Notes: a model not told the origin generated them from the sequence alone. Positions 17,414-26,729 are shown, numbered from the stretch's first letter. The stretch is 32,708 nt of DNA from an uncultured Succinivibrionaceae bacterium (GCA_944390105.1 CALXOV010000007.1:1-32708); one strand, 5' to 3'. Numbers and translations are program-made.

Positions 17414-18247
17414 GTGTCGGTGCAGAAGCGCTTGAGTTGTCTGCTTCCGGCCGCGTCAGATGAGTGCGGCTCAGGCCTTACTGACATGCATCTGCATCTT
17501 AATACTGCAGTTACGCCCTCACGTCTGCTGCGAGCTGCTGCGCTGCAGGGGGTTACCCACGTGTGTACTATGGCCGCGCAGCTTGATGATATGCCAGAAC
17601 TGTTTGTGCTAAAGCAGAACTTTGCTCGGCAGATATCAGTCTTTGTCGGCTGTCACCCGCAGTATGCGGCTACTTTTGATGAAACGCGCTTTAATACTTA
17701 TCTGCGCTCACCCTTTGTGCGCGGCATTGGTGAATGCGGTCTGGATAAACGCCCTGCGGTGCTGGCGGTTGCTCCCCTTGAAGTGCAGCTTGCGGTGTTG
17801 CAGGGGCAGCTGCAGGCGGCGTACGCTTTAGATTTGCCGCTAAGCGTGCACTGCGTCAAAGCCCATGCTGAGCTGTTGCGTCTGCTGCGCCCCTTTAAAG
17901 GTCAGCTGCGGTTGTGCCTGCATGGGGCTAATCTGTCAGCGCCGCTCATTGAAGAGTATTTAAAGCTTAACGCTTATCTGAGCATCGGCAGTTTGGCCTT
18001 TAGACCTGACTGTGCGCTGTTGCAGTGCCTGCGTACGGCAGATGCGCACTTACGCGCTAGAATATTGCTTGAGAGCGATTACGCCGGTAAATTGCCCTGC
18101 CGGCATTATTATCTAAAGTGGCTTGCAGCCTTAGCCCCGGTAGTGGGACTAAGTGTAAGTGAGCTGCAAGCGCGCGTGGCGCGCAATGGTCAGGAGTTTT
18201 TTGCCGATGGGATATCTCTTTACAGTGCTTCCGCGCACTGCCGATGA
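17414..18247 (+). CDS. TatD-family metal-dependent hydrolase
   Basis: A 277-residue protein of the TatD amidohydrolase family (metal-dependent deoxyribonuclease or hydrolase). Metal ligands of the TIM barrel are visible: TDMHLHL (HxH), GECGLD (Glu), LSVHCVKAHAELL (His), CLHG (His) and LLESDY (Asp, usually ETD). It starts with GTG at 17414, four bases after GGAG (17406-17409). It resembles YjjV, which lies near prfC in E. coli, more than TatD itself, but the exact paralogue is not certain. Its 3' end overlaps serB by 41 bases. Confidence 0.85.
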   Translation: MSVQKRLSCLLPAASDECGSGLTDMHLHLNTAVTPSRLLRAAALQGVTHVCTMAAQLDDMPELFVLKQNFARQISVFVGCHPQYAATFDETRFNTYLRSPFVRGIGECGLDKRPAVLAVAPLEVQLAVLQGQLQAAYALDLPLSVHCVKAHAELLRLLRPFKGQLRLCLHGANLSAPLIEEYLKLNAYLSIGSLAFRPDCALLQCLRTADAHLRARILLESDYAGKLPCRHYYLKWLAALAPVVGLSVSELQARVARNGQEFFADGISLYSASAHCR

Positions 18248-19130
18248 GGCGGCCGATCGTGCCAAGCTGCACATGTTAGCTGCTATGGCGCTGCAGGCGG
18301 GGTTTAAGGCGCTTAGTGAATGCATAAGCCTTGATACTGTCAGCGGTCAATTATTTAGTGAGCAAGCCGGCCTGGCAGTTGCCGCGGATCCTGATGTTCT
18401 TCTGGAGCTTAAAGCCAAAGCGCAGGAGCTTCATGTCGATGTCATTATGGCCAAGCGCCTGCCCCATTTGCAGCTCCCGGGCGGCATCATCATGGATATG
18501 GATATGACTTCAGTCACCATTGAAGGCATTGATGAAATTGCCCGCGCTTTAGGGGTGTATGAGCAGGTCGCGGCGCTGACAGCGGCGGCGATGCACGGTA
18601 AGGCTGATTTTGCGACATCTTTGCGCCGGCGCGTAGCGCTGCTGCAAGGCGGCAGTGCACAGGTGCTCACGGCGGTAAAGGCGCGCATGCAAGAAACCCC
18701 GGGGTTAAATACGCTCTTAACCACGCTGCAGCAGGCGGGGTTTAAATGCGCGATTGCCTCCGGCGGCTTTACGCAACTCATTGCTGTGCTTGAGCACAAA
18801 TATCACTTAGATCTCGTGCGGGCGAATACTTTAGAGATTAAAGATGGCTGCTTTACCGGTAAGGTCGTGGGTCCGATTGTGGATGCTGCGGGTAAACAGC
18901 AGGCGCTTTGTGAGCTGTGCTCGCGTTTTAATATAGATACAGCGCAGACCATTGCTATCGGAGATGGGGCCAACGATCTGCAGATGATTTTAGCCGCAGG
19001 CTTCGGGCTTGCCTATCACGCTAAGCCTGCGGTAGTAGCCAAAGCCCCGGCAGCGTTGCATTACTGCGACTTAAGTGCGCTTGCGCTGCTGCTTACCACC
19101 TATGCTTCCAGGGTGCCGGCTCATGGCTAA
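18207..19130 (+). CDS. serB: Phosphoserine phosphatase
   Basis: SerB performs the last step of serine synthesis, hydrolysing L-phosphoserine. HAD-fold motifs are clear: D97-M-D-M-T-S with the nucleophile Asp, IASGGF (motif II), and GDGANDLQMI (motif IV). The N-terminal 90 residues are a divergent regulatory-type domain, as in enterobacterial SerB. Length is 307 aa from ATG 18207, which has AGGAG 10 bases upstream; a reading from 18159 would lengthen the overlap with the TatD gene. The start lies inside the TatD gene and the stop overlaps radA by eight bases, so the three are probably translated from one transcript. Confidence 0.93.
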   Translation: MGYLFTVLPRTADEAADRAKLHMLAAMALQAGFKALSECISLDTVSGQLFSEQAGLAVAADPDVLLELKAKAQELHVDVIMAKRLPHLQLPGGIIMDMDMTSVTIEGIDEIARALGVYEQVAALTAAAMHGKADFATSLRRRVALLQGGSAQVLTAVKARMQETPGLNTLLTTLQQAGFKCAIASGGFTQLIAVLEHKYHLDLVRANTLEIKDGCFTGKVVGPIVDAAGKQQALCELCSRFNIDTAQTIAIGDGANDLQMILAAGFGLAYHAKPAVVAKAPAALHYCDLSALALLLTTYASRVPAHG

Positions 19131-20502
19131 AGCGCGCAGTGAATTTGTCTGTCAAAACTGCGGCGCCAAATACATGCGCTGGCAGGGACAGTGCCGTGAA
19201 TGCGGCGAATGGAACTGTATTGTGGAAGTTCCGGCAGCAGCAGTGGCTCCGACCCCGGGGAGGCAGGCTGCCGTGCGGGCCATGTCCGGCTTTGCCGGCG
19301 CGGCCGGCAGCGGCATTAAGCTTTTAAGTGCAGTCAGCGCCCGTACTACCGCTCGTCTGCCTTCGGGCTATGGGGAATTTGATCGCGTGCTAGGCGGCGG
19401 TATTGTACCGGGTTCAGTAGTGCTGATCGGCGGTAATCCGGGAGCCGGCAAATCTACTTTGCTGCTGCAGACCGTGTGCACTTTAAGTCAAAACTTGCCA
19501 GTACTTTATATTACCGGTGAAGAGAGCCTTGAGCAGGTGGCACTCCGTGCCCAGCGTCTGCAGCTGCAAAGTGATCGGGTGCAGATTGCTGCTGAAACCT
19601 CCATTGAGCATATCTGCGCTTTAGCTGCGCAGGCGCGCCCGGCGGTATTGGTGGTCGATTCAATTCAGGTGATGCATGTCGACGGTATTGAATCGGCGCC
19701 CGGATCTGTCTCGCAGGTGCGCGAAAGCGCCGCGGCCTTAACGCAGTTTGCCAAGCAAAGCGGCATCGCGGTATTTCTGGTCGGCCATGTCACTAAGGAT
19801 GGGGCCTTGGCCGGCCCTAAAATCTTAGAGCACTGCGTGGACTGCTCAGTATTTTTAACTTCGGGCAACGATCCACGTTTTCGTACGCTGCGCTGTCAGA
19901 AAAACCGCTTTGGCGCGGTTAATGAAATCGGCATTTTTGCCATGACCGATAAAGGCCTGCGCGAGGTGTCCAATCCCTCGGCGATTTTCTTAAATCGTCA
20001 GGAAGTGACGGCCCCCGGCTCGGTTGCGATGGTGGTATGGGAGGGGTCACGTCCGCTGTTGGTGGAGCTGCAGGCTTTAGTCGATGGCAGTCCCTACGGT
20101 AATCCGCGCCGTCTTAGCGTGGGTACGGATCAAAATCGTTTAGCGATGCTTTTGTCGGTATTGCATCGTCATGCCGGATTGCAGCTTGCCGATCAGGATG
20201 TATTTATCAATGTAGTAGGCGGGATTAAAGTTGAGGAAACCGCTGCCGATGTGCCCTTGTGCTTAGCGCTGTTGTCGTCATTTCGTGAAAAGCCGATCGA
20301 TAAACGTACTATCGCGTTTGGCGAAATTGGTCTGACCGGTGAAGTCCGTCCGGTCGCCTCGGGGCAAGAGCGCATTGCTGAGGCTTTTAAGCAGGGTTTT
20401 ACCCGCTTTATTGTTCCCAAGGATAATGCGCCGCGCCGTACGCCGCCTGAGATGGAAGTGCATTTAATTAAGCGCGTCAATGAACTTAATGCTTTGATCT
20501 GA
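19123..20502 (+). CDS. radA: DNA repair protein RadA
   Basis: RadA is a RecA-like, DnaB-like ATPase that drives branch migration of recombination intermediates. It has an N-terminal zinc finger (C-x2-C ... C-x2-C in FVCQNCGAKY...CRECGEW), Walker A GGNPGAGKST, the RadA-specific KNRFG motif (CQKNRFGAVNEIG), and a C-terminal Lon-like domain. Length is 459 aa from ATG 19123, one less than E. coli RadA. The ATG lies within the last codons of serB, matching the serB-radA order of E. coli. It ends in a convergent region with REP-like hairpins. Confidence 0.96.
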   Translation: MAKARSEFVCQNCGAKYMRWQGQCRECGEWNCIVEVPAAAVAPTPGRQAAVRAMSGFAGAAGSGIKLLSAVSARTTARLPSGYGEFDRVLGGGIVPGSVVLIGGNPGAGKSTLLLQTVCTLSQNLPVLYITGEESLEQVALRAQRLQLQSDRVQIAAETSIEHICALAAQARPAVLVVDSIQVMHVDGIESAPGSVSQVRESAAALTQFAKQSGIAVFLVGHVTKDGALAGPKILEHCVDCSVFLTSGNDPRFRTLRCQKNRFGAVNEIGIFAMTDKGLREVSNPSAIFLNRQEVTAPGSVAMVVWEGSRPLLVELQALVDGSPYGNPRRLSVGTDQNRLAMLLSVLHRHAGLQLADQDVFINVVGGIKVEETAADVPLCLALLSSFREKPIDKRTIAFGEIGLTGEVRPVASGQERIAEAFKQGFTRFIVPKDNAPRRTPPEMEVHLIKRVNELNALI

Positions 20503-20558
20503 GCATTATTTGTGCAAGCTTGTGTGAGCCGCTTAGTTTGGGCTGACAACAAAGCTTA

Positions 20559-20575
20559 CGCCGCCTTAAGCGGCG
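20559..20575. repeat. REP-like hairpin, convergent radA/pilZ gap (copy A)
   Basis: CGCCGC and GCGGCG pair around CTTAA. It is preceded by GCTTACG and lies 57 bases after the radA stop. Together with the next copy it may terminate both converging transcripts. Confidence 0.5.
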
Positions 20576-20603
20576 GCGCTGCCGGATGGCCTAGGGGAGG
20601 CTT

Positions 20604-20619
20604 ACGCCGCAAGCGGCGT
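20604..20619. repeat. REP-like hairpin, convergent radA/pilZ gap (copy B)
   Basis: ACGCCGC and GCGGCGT form a perfect 7-bp palindrome around AA. It shares GCTTACGCCGC with copy A as a direct repeat and touches the stop codon of the PilZ gene. Confidence 0.55.
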
Positions 20620-20996
20620 TACATCGAAGAGAGTTCTTTGAGCTCGCGGTTGATTAACTCAGAGCTGCCGACATTGAATTCAATTAAGCGCTTTAAGTGT
20701 GAAATGGAAGCGGCATCAATGCTGACGCATTCAAGGCCCAAGCGGCGACCGGCTACATGGCGGCACACCGTGTGCATGTGAATTTTGCTATTGGCATCCA
20801 AGCTGAAGAAGCACTGCAGATGCTCCCCCAGAAAAATATTGATTTCCTGCCCGTCATGCATCTGCAGCAGCGCGCCTTTGAGCGATAAGTCCAAAATCTT
20901 AACTGGAACTTGGCTCCCGCCGCTCTCTGCCACCATATAACCGTTAAGATCGGTTACTACCCGTGAATATTTGCGTCTTTCCTGGAGGTTTGCCAT
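20619..20996 (-). CDS. PilZ-domain protein
   Basis: A 125-residue single PilZ domain, a family that binds cyclic di-GMP. Both ligand motifs are intact: R8-x3-R12 in ERRKYSR, and D36-x-S38-x2-G41 in DLSLKGA. A beta-barrel-like middle with a long C-terminal helix follows. No output domain is attached, so it probably acts by binding a partner. With FlhB in the same window, control of motility or surface behaviour is a reasonable but unproven role. A weak GGAA precedes the ATG. Confidence 0.85.
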   Translation of the reverse strand: MANLQERRKYSRVVTDLNGYMVAESGGSQVPVKILDLSLKGALLQMHDGQEINIFLGEHLQCFFSLDANSKIHMHTVCRHVAGRRLGLECVSIDAASISHLKRLIEFNVGSSELINRELKELSSM

Positions 20997-21045
20997 CTGT
21001 ATGTTTCCATGTGCAAGAATAGATTAATTGTTCTCCCATCATTAA

Positions 21046-21070
21046 GGCATACAGCCGCATGCTGTATGCC
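21046..21070. terminator. Perfect 10-bp hairpin between rsd and the PilZ gene
   Basis: GGCATACAGC and GCTGTATGCC pair with a 5-base loop. It lies 56 bases after the rsd stop. On the minus strand it is followed by TTAATGATGG, so there is no proper T-run. It may terminate rsd or protect its mRNA end. Confidence 0.4.
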
Positions 21071-21125
21071 GGCCATCATTGTATACAAATTTTCTGCATA
21101 AATATGCGCTTTGCGGCAGCTTTGC

Positions 21126-21635
21126 TTAAATTTTTCCGGAGACGATGGAGTGCACCAGTCTCAGGCCGATGATGAGGCGATCTTCATTTTTAAAGCGCTG
21201 CTCAAGACAACGTCCTACCGCTGACAGATCCTGCTTTAACGTCTTTAATTTGCTTTCATCCATGTTCTCGGCATAGCGATCGTTAAAGCGCATCAAAAAT
21301 TCAGTGGTACTTTCAATTTTTGGCAGTACACGATGGGCGATGGATAAGGAGCGCCCGGAGGCATTTTCAATTAAGCCAATGATTTTAGGGTAGAGATCAA
21401 AGTGACCGTGTGAGACGTAATCAATTAAATGCTCACAAAAGGTGGTAATGTCTTCGTATGAAGGATAGCACTGCGCGGCGGGACTTTGATCTTGCTGCGG
21501 CAAGGGAAGGTTGAGCAGCTTCATATACTGCAGTACGAGCTCCTGCCGTGCCTTGATCATGTCATTAATCCAAGCGTAGCGCTCGTCAACCTGCTGCAGC
21601 GTGGTATTAAAACCATGAAGATTATCTTGTGGCAT
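21126..21635 (-). CDS. rsd: Rsd/AlgQ-family anti-sigma70 regulator
   Basis: Rsd binds the housekeeping sigma factor and favours alternative sigma factors in stationary phase. The 169-residue, mostly helical protein matches the family: RYAWINDMIKARQELVLQYMKLLNLP near the N terminus and TTFCEHLIDYVSHGHFDLYPKII in the middle, compare LDDFCQSLVDYLSAGHFSIYERIL in E. coli Rsd. GRCLEQRFKNEDRLI near the end fits as well. An AAGGAG site lies six bases before the ATG. It is slightly longer than E. coli Rsd (158 aa). The gene stands alone. Confidence 0.82.
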   Translation of the reverse strand: MPQDNLHGFNTTLQQVDERYAWINDMIKARQELVLQYMKLLNLPLPQQDQSPAAQCYPSYEDITTFCEHLIDYVSHGHFDLYPKIIGLIENASGRSLSIAHRVLPKIESTTEFLMRFNDRYAENMDESKLKTLKQDLSAVGRCLEQRFKNEDRLIIGLRLVHSIVSGKI

Positions 21636-21811
21636 GGCTGACTCCTTGTTAGCTGTGCGGTGTTTAGCCTTAGATCAAAGCTTAACCCATCTGCCTTTAT
21701 CAGATCGTTACCCACATCAAACTTTGTTAAGTCCAAGCCAAAATGTAATCCTGCCAGATAGGGGGAGCTCAGCTCAGGTGAAAGTGCTTTTTGCAAGCGC
21801 AGGCGCGTAGC

Positions 21812-21830
21812 TTACGCTGCTGCGGCGTAA
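21812..21830. repeat. REP-like hairpin (rsd/rpsT gap)
   Basis: TTACGC and GCGTAA pair, extended inward by a G-U and a G-C pair. The left flank reads GCTTACGC, the core shared with the other intergenic palindromes. Confidence 0.45.
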
Positions 21831-21903
21831 ATTAAGGGAAAAGGCTAGATTGAGCTTAGGGGAAAGCGCAAGAAGGAGCGCTAGCTTTAGCGCTTGGAGA
21901 GAC

Positions 21904-21929
21904 AAAAACCCCGCACAGGCGAGGTTTTT
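21904..21929 (-). terminator. Rho-independent terminator of rpsT
   Basis: AAAAACCCCGC and GCGAGGTTTTT pair with one mismatch and the loop ACAG. A GC-rich core flanked by A5 and T5 would work in both directions. It lies 29 bases after the rpsT stop. Confidence 0.85.
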
Positions 21930-21957
21930 GCAGACCAAAGATGGGGCTTTTGCGGAA

Positions 21958-22221
21958 TTAACCTAAAGCCTTGATCTTAGCGCACAGCGCGCTCTTATGA
22001 CGCGCGGCCTTATTCTTATGAATGAGGCCCTTGCAAGCGGCGCGATCGAGCACCGGCTCAGCTTCCTTGTAAGCTGCTACAGCGGCTTCCTTGTTGCCGG
22101 CGACGCAGGCAGCGATGACTTTCTTCATTAAAGTGCGCATCTTGGAACGTGCAGCAACATTGCGCTGACGTGCCTTCTCTGAAGTGATAACGCGCTTCTT
22201 TGCAGACTTAATGTTAGGCAC
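21958..22221 (-). CDS. rpsT: 30S ribosomal protein S20
   Basis: S20 binds 16S rRNA early in small-subunit assembly. The product from the chosen start is 87 aa, the same length as E. coli S20, and begins (M)[20 protein letters not shown], a very basic helical protein. The start codon is GTG at 22221, with AGGAG seven bases upstream; the upstream in-frame ATG at 22257 would add 12 non-conserved residues. The gene is divergent from ribF, as in E. coli. Confidence 0.95.
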   Translation of the reverse strand: MPNIKSAKKRVITSEKARQRNVAARSKMRTLMKKVIAACVAGNKEAAVAAYKEAEPVLDRAACKGLIHKNKAARHKSALCAKIKALG

Positions 22222-22257
22222 AGATAGCTCCTGAATATAATCTAAATAAAGCCACAT

Positions 22258-22607
22258 CCCATCAACGGTGGCACTGAACGCGGTATTCTACCAGATAAGT
22301 AGGACAAAAGCCAAACGTAAAATGCATTCGTTTAGGCAGCAGCGAAGTTTTCTGCCTTAATGGCAAATTCTAGGGGACATGCGAGGCGCAAGCTTTTACC
22401 GTGCTGCTGTGGCATGTACGGCGGTGCGATGCAGATTTTATGCTTTATAGTGGTGCAGGACGGGTGCATTTTTGGGGCTAACGGGCTTAACTTCGTTATA
22501 ATATGGCTTTTATACTGTCAAGCGCCGGCAGAGCGTAAGCGGTCGCCGGGGCTGACAGTGTGGTTAAATTTCGTTTGGACCTAAAGGCCTCTGGCAGCGG
22601 CTGCATC
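22258..22607. other. Divergent gap between rpsT and ribF
   Basis: This 350-base region holds the rpsT promoter on the left and a TATAAT at 22497-22502 on the right, about 105 bases before ribF and a candidate -10 for ribF. The FMN riboswitch core is not recognisable. A 74-codon frame at 22360-22584 has Cys-rich, unlikely composition and I do not call it. Confidence 0.45.
22285..22314 (-). promoter_or_regulatory. Candidate rpsT promoter
   Basis: Read on the minus strand: TTGGCT (22309-22314) and TAGAAT (22285-22290) with an 18-base spacer, giving a 5' leader of about 55 bases before the GTG start. Confidence 0.5.
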
Positions 22608-23546
22608 ATGCGCTTATACCGTCATCTTTCTGAGTATCGTGCTGACTTAGCGGGCATCGCTTTAGCCATTGGAAATTTTGACGGTTTTCATTTAGGGCAT
22701 CAGGCCGTGATCACCGCGATGCAGGAGCAGGCGCGGCTGCGGCATCTGCACAGTGCAGTCATGATTTTTGAACCGCAACCGCTGGAATTTTTCGGCAAAG
22801 CGGTGCCGCCGCGGCTGTACAGCCTGCGCGATAAGCTCAAAGCTTTTGAAAAAAGCGGCGTTGAGCTGGTGTTCTGCGTTTCCTTTACGCAGGATTTTGG
22901 CGCGCTTTCTGCCGCGCAGTTTGTGCACCTGTTGCATGCGCTTAATGTTAAAGCTGTGGTGGTCGGCTCGCTGTTCTCCTTTGGCAAAAACGGCAGCGCT
23001 GTATTTGCCGATTTAGAGCGCTTATGCGCTGCCCGTGGCATTTATGCGCGGGCGATTAATGCGGTGGCGCAGGATGGTGTGCGCATATCCAGTACGCAGA
23101 TTAGAGCCCTGCTTGCCGCCGGAGATTTGCGCAGTGCTGCAGCGATGCTGGGGCGGCCTTTTTCCATGTCAGGGCGCGTGGTGCACGGTCAGCAGTTAGG
23201 TCGGACTTTAGGCTTCCCGACGGCCAATGTAAATTTACGTCGCCGCGTAAGTCCTTTAAATGGCGTGTATGCAGTCAAAGTGCGCACTCGCTTTGGCTAC
23301 TTTTCCGGTATGGCTAATGTCGGCGCACGGCCGACGGTCAACGGCGCACGCAGTCTGCTTGAAGTACATTTATTTGACTTTAACGCCGATCTCTACGGCA
23401 GTGAAATTGAAGTGTACTTTCTGCACAAACTGCGCGCGGAGGAGAAATTTACCAGCCTGCAGGCGCTGCAGGCGCAGTTAAGCCGCGACTGTAGGCAGGC
23501 GCGGGAATGGCTGCAGACTAAAGCAGATGCCGTTTTTAGCGGATAA
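22608..23546 (+). CDS. ribF: Bifunctional riboflavin kinase / FAD synthetase
   Basis: RibF phosphorylates riboflavin to FMN and adenylates FMN to FAD. The N-terminal adenylyltransferase shows GNFDGFHLGHQAV (HxGH-type) near residue 25 and ISSTQIRALLAAGD (S/T-x-IR). The kinase domain shows GRPFSMSGRVVHGQQLGRTLGFPTANV and LEVHLFDF. From ATG 22608 it is 312 aa, one less than in E. coli; the start is set by homology (MRLYRHL) as the ribosome-binding site is weak. ileS follows after an unusually long 363-base gap. Confidence 0.93.
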   Translation: MRLYRHLSEYRADLAGIALAIGNFDGFHLGHQAVITAMQEQARLRHLHSAVMIFEPQPLEFFGKAVPPRLYSLRDKLKAFEKSGVELVFCVSFTQDFGALSAAQFVHLLHALNVKAVVVGSLFSFGKNGSAVFADLERLCAARGIYARAINAVAQDGVRISSTQIRALLAAGDLRSAAAMLGRPFSMSGRVVHGQQLGRTLGFPTANVNLRRRVSPLNGVYAVKVRTRFGYFSGMANVGARPTVNGARSLLEVHLFDFNADLYGSEIEVYFLHKLRAEEKFTSLQALQAQLSRDCRQAREWLQTKADAVFSG

Positions 23547-23909
23547 GCGCTGCCAAGCTAAGGGGCTGTAAGTTACAGCCGTAGCTTAAGCGATTATCGC
23601 AAGGCGCAAGCGGCGGAGGGGCGCTGAGTTGGTGCTTGCAGAGCGCTTACGGTGCCGTAAGGTGTAACTAGAATTTTTAGTAGACCTGTCTAAAGCGTAG
23701 TCTTTTTAGGGGTCTGCTTAAAGTTTTAGCGCGGCTGGGGGAGCATCGTCGCCCCGCCGCGGCACCAGCTTTACCGTGAAACTCGGTAACAGCGAAAGTA
23801 GATATTTTTCTCTGCTGTGCAGGCGGTATCCGAACCGTGCCGGCAGAACAAGTTTGACGACGATAGGTGCCATATGCGGCACTCTTATTAATTAACGCAA
23901 GGTAAAACT
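23547..23909 (+). other. Structured 363-base gap between ribF and ileS
   Basis: No credible gene. In order it holds several hairpins: 23564-23580 (GGCTGT/ACAGCC), 23646-23661 (REP-like), 23731-23760 (GCGGC-T-GGGG with CCCC-GCCGC), 23771-23789 (TTACCG/CGGTAA) and 23867-23882 (GTGCC/GGCAC). The last three would lie in the ileS 5' leader if transcription starts after the REP-like hairpin. I recognise no known riboswitch; T-box features are not visible. Confidence 0.5.
23646..23661. repeat. REP-like hairpin after ribF
   Basis: CTTACGG and CCGTAAG form a perfect 7-bp stem with loop TG, preceded by G to give the shared GCTTACGG core. It may end ribF transcripts. Confidence 0.5.
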
Positions 23910-26729
23910 ATGGCTGATTATAAGCAAACCTTAAATTTACCGACCACCGCTTTTCCGATGCGCGGCGATCTGGCCAAGCGTGAGCCGAAGATGCTCGCTG
24001 ATTGGGAGCAGCGTGGTCTTTATCAGAAGATTAGACAAGCGCGCGCCGGGTGCAATCAGTTCATTCTGCATGACGGCCCGCCGTATGCTAACGGCAATAT
24101 TCATATCGGCCATGCGATTAATAAGATCTTAAAAGACATTATTATTAAGTCCAAGACTTTAGAAGGCTTTGATAGCCCGTACATTCCCGGCTGGGATTGT
24201 CACGGTCTGCCGATTGAGCTTAAAGTCGAAGGCTTAGTCGGTAAGCCAGGAGTTAAAGTCGATGCCGCCGCTTTCCGTGAAGAGTGCCGTAAATATGCCA
24301 AGACACAGATTGCAGGGCAGATGGCGGACTTCAAGCGCCTAGGAGTCATCGGTGATTGGGACCATCCTTACATCACCATGGACTTTAAGACTGAAGCTGA
24401 TACTATCCGCGCTTTGTGCAAAGTCATCGAGAACGGTCATTTTGTCCGCGGTAAGAAGCCGGTGTATTGGTGCCTTGACTGCCAGTCAGCTTTAGCTGAA
24501 GCCGAAGTTGAGTACTACGACGTTAAGTCAGACGCTATTGACGTGCGTTATCAGGCGGTTGATGAAGCCGCCGTGCTGCGCGCCTTTAACACTAGCTCCG
24601 GTGAAGGCCCCATTTCCTGCGTGATTTGGACTACCACCCCGTGGACTTTACCGGCATCAATGGCCATCTGCATAAACGGCTCTTTTAACTATGCTTTAGT
24701 GCAGGTCAAGGGCGATAAGCCACAGCGTCTCATTCTGGCGGCGGATTTAGTGCCGAAGGTCATGGAACGTGCAGGCTTTACGGACTTTGAGATTGTAGCT
24801 GAGGCTGCAGGTGAAGTTTTAGAAAACTTAAAATTCCACCACCCGTTCTTAGAGCGTGAAGTGCCGATCGTCTTAGGCGCTCACGTGACGATTGAAGACG
24901 GTACCGGCTGCGTACACACGGCTCCGGCACACGGTCTTGATGACTACAATGTCGGCCAGAAATACGGTCTTGAGGTCTACAATCCAGTAGGTCCGGATGG
25001 CTGCTTTGTTCAGGGCACGCCGTTCTTTGCAGGGCTGAATGTATTTAAGGCCAATCCAGAGGTCATTAAGCTCTTGCAGCAAAAGGATGCGCTCATCTGC
25101 GCGCGCACCATTCTGCACAGCTATCCGCATTGCTGGCGTCATAAGACACCGGTTATTTTCCGCGCCACTGAGCAGTGGTTTATTACCATGGATGGTAACG
25201 GTCTGCGTAAGCGCGCTTTAGAGGAAATTAAGGGAGTGCGCTGGATCCCGGCATGGGGTCAGAACCGCATTGAAGCTATGGTGTCGCAGCGTACTGACTG
25301 GTGTATTTCCCGTCAGCGTACTTGGGGCATGCCGTGCGCGATTTTAATTAATAAGGAAACGGGAGAACTCCATCCGCGCAATAGCGAAATCATGGAGAAA
25401 GTAGCGCAGGCGGTGGAAAAGAAAGGTATTCAGGCCTGGTGGGATTTAACGGTTGAAGAGCTTATCGGACCGCAAGAGGCCCCTCTGTACTACAAAGATC
25501 CTAATACCTTAGACGTGTGGTTTGACTCTGGTTCAACTCACTACAGCGTGGTTGATCAGCGCCCTGAATTTAAGCACAAGGCTGACATGTACTTAGAGGG
25601 CTCCGATCAGCATCGCGGCTGGTTCATGTCCTCCTTAATGCTCTCCACCGCCATGAAGAACGAGGCTCCGTACCGCGAGGTGTTAACCCACGGCTTTACC
25701 GTGGACGGACAGGGCCGCAAGATGTCCAAGTCTTTGGGTAATGTGATTGCTCCGCAGACTGTGATGGATAAGTTAGGCGCCGACGTGTTGCGTCTGTGGG
25801 TGGCTTCAACGGACTACACCGGAGAGATTGCGGTGTCCGATGAAATCTTTAAGCGCGCCTCAGATTCGTATCGTCGCGTGCGCAATACCATCCGCTTCCT
25901 CTTAGCTAACTTAAACGGATTTGATCCGGCTACCGATCAGGTACCGTTTGCTGAGATGATTGAGCTTGATAAGTGGGCGGTGTCGCAGGCGCTGCGTACG
26001 CAAAAGGAAATCATTGCGCAGTATGACAATTATGATTTCCACTTAGTGGTCAAGAGCTTAATGCGCTTCTGCTCGATTGAGCTTGGCTCTTTCTACCTTG
26101 ATATCATCAAGGATCGTCAGTATACCGCCAAGGCTGACAGCAAGGCCCGCCGCTCCTGCCAGACTGCACTGTACTTAATTGCTGAGAGCTTAGTGCGCTG
26201 GATTGCCCCGATCCTGTCCTTTACGGCACAGGAGGCGTGGGAGGCGATGCCGGGTAAGCGCGATGAGTTCGTCTTCACCCAGACTTGGTTTGACGGCTTA
26301 AGCGCACTGCCCAGCGATGCTCAGTTCAGCCATGAGTTCTGGCAGCGCGTGCTCTCCTTCCGCGATGAGGCTAATCGTGCGATTGAGCAGGCCCGTGCGG
26401 CCGGCACTATCGGCGGCTCACTTGAGGCTGAGGTGACGGTGTACAGCACCGATCATGAACTGCTCACGACCCTACGGGCTTTAGGCGATGAGTTGCGCTT
26501 TGTGCTCATTACCTCGCGGGCTGATGTGGTTGAAGGCGCGGCGCCTGCAGATGCGGTTAAGGCAGAGACGGGCGATTTAGCCTTTGTGGTTAAGAAGAGC
26601 TCTGCGCCTAAATGCGAACGCTGCTGGCACTATGAGGCAGAGGTCGGCTCCGATCCTGAATACCCGGGACTGTGCCCGCGCTGCGTTGAGAACGTTAAGG
26701 GCGACGGTGAAACGAGGCGCTTTGCCTAA
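23910..26729 (+). CDS. ileS: Isoleucyl-tRNA synthetase
   Basis: IleS charges tRNA-Ile and edits misactivated valine. This is a class I synthetase with HIGH at 65-68 and KMSKS at 604-608. The CP1 editing domain includes the [10 protein letters not shown] motif, and [11 protein letters not shown] is present. A C-terminal zinc-binding pair of motifs (CERCWHYE and LCPRCVENV) is typical of the bacterial form. Length is 939 aa, close to E. coli (938), so it is the eubacterial, not the eukaryote-like mupirocin-resistant, type. AAGG precedes the ATG. Its TAA overlaps the lspA ATG. Confidence 0.97.
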   Translation: MADYKQTLNLPTTAFPMRGDLAKREPKMLADWEQRGLYQKIRQARAGCNQFILHDGPPYANGNIHIGHAINKILKDIIIKSKTLEGFDSPYIPGWDCHGLPIELKVEGLVGKPGVKVDAAAFREECRKYAKTQIAGQMADFKRLGVIGDWDHPYITMDFKTEADTIRALCKVIENGHFVRGKKPVYWCLDCQSALAEAEVEYYDVKSDAIDVRYQAVDEAAVLRAFNTSSGEGPISCVIWTTTPWTLPASMAICINGSFNYALVQVKGDKPQRLILAADLVPKVMERAGFTDFEIVAEAAGEVLENLKFHHPFLEREVPIVLGAHVTIEDGTGCVHTAPAHGLDDYNVGQKYGLEVYNPVGPDGCFVQGTPFFAGLNVFKANPEVIKLLQQKDALICARTILHSYPHCWRHKTPVIFRATEQWFITMDGNGLRKRALEEIKGVRWIPAWGQNRIEAMVSQRTDWCISRQRTWGMPCAILINKETGELHPRNSEIMEKVAQAVEKKGIQAWWDLTVEELIGPQEAPLYYKDPNTLDVWFDSGSTHYSVVDQRPEFKHKADMYLEGSDQHRGWFMSSLMLSTAMKNEAPYREVLTHGFTVDGQGRKMSKSLGNVIAPQTVMDKLGADVLRLWVASTDYTGEIAVSDEIFKRASDSYRRVRNTIRFLLANLNGFDPATDQVPFAEMIELDKWAVSQALRTQKEIIAQYDNYDFHLVVKSLMRFCSIELGSFYLDIIKDRQYTAKADSKARRSCQTALYLIAESLVRWIAPILSFTAQEAWEAMPGKRDEFVFTQTWFDGLSALPSDAQFSHEFWQRVLSFRDEANRAIEQARAAGTIGGSLEAEVTVYSTDHELLTTLRALGDELRFVLITSRADVVEGAAPADAVKAETGDLAFVVKKSSAPKCERCWHYEAEVGSDPEYPGLCPRCVENVKGDGETRRFA

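Larger units (their letters stand above)
21636..21957. other. Gap between rsd and rpsT
   Basis: This 322-base gap holds the rsd upstream region, one REP-like hairpin and the rpsT terminator. I see no credible reading frame; a 79-codon minus-strand frame at its left overlaps the rsd start and lacks a ribosome-binding site. Confidence 0.5.

Noticed and set aside
22360-22584. 74-codon plus-strand frame before ribF
   Set aside because: Cys-rich random-looking composition, no ribosome-binding site, and it overlaps the ribF upstream region.
22258-22607. FMN riboswitch upstream of ribF
   Set aside because: The conserved FMN aptamer blocks are not recognisable in the region.
23547-23909. T-box or a known RNA (tmRNA, RNase P, 6S, SRP RNA) before ileS
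   Set aside because: None of the conserved cores I know were visible; only generic stems remain.
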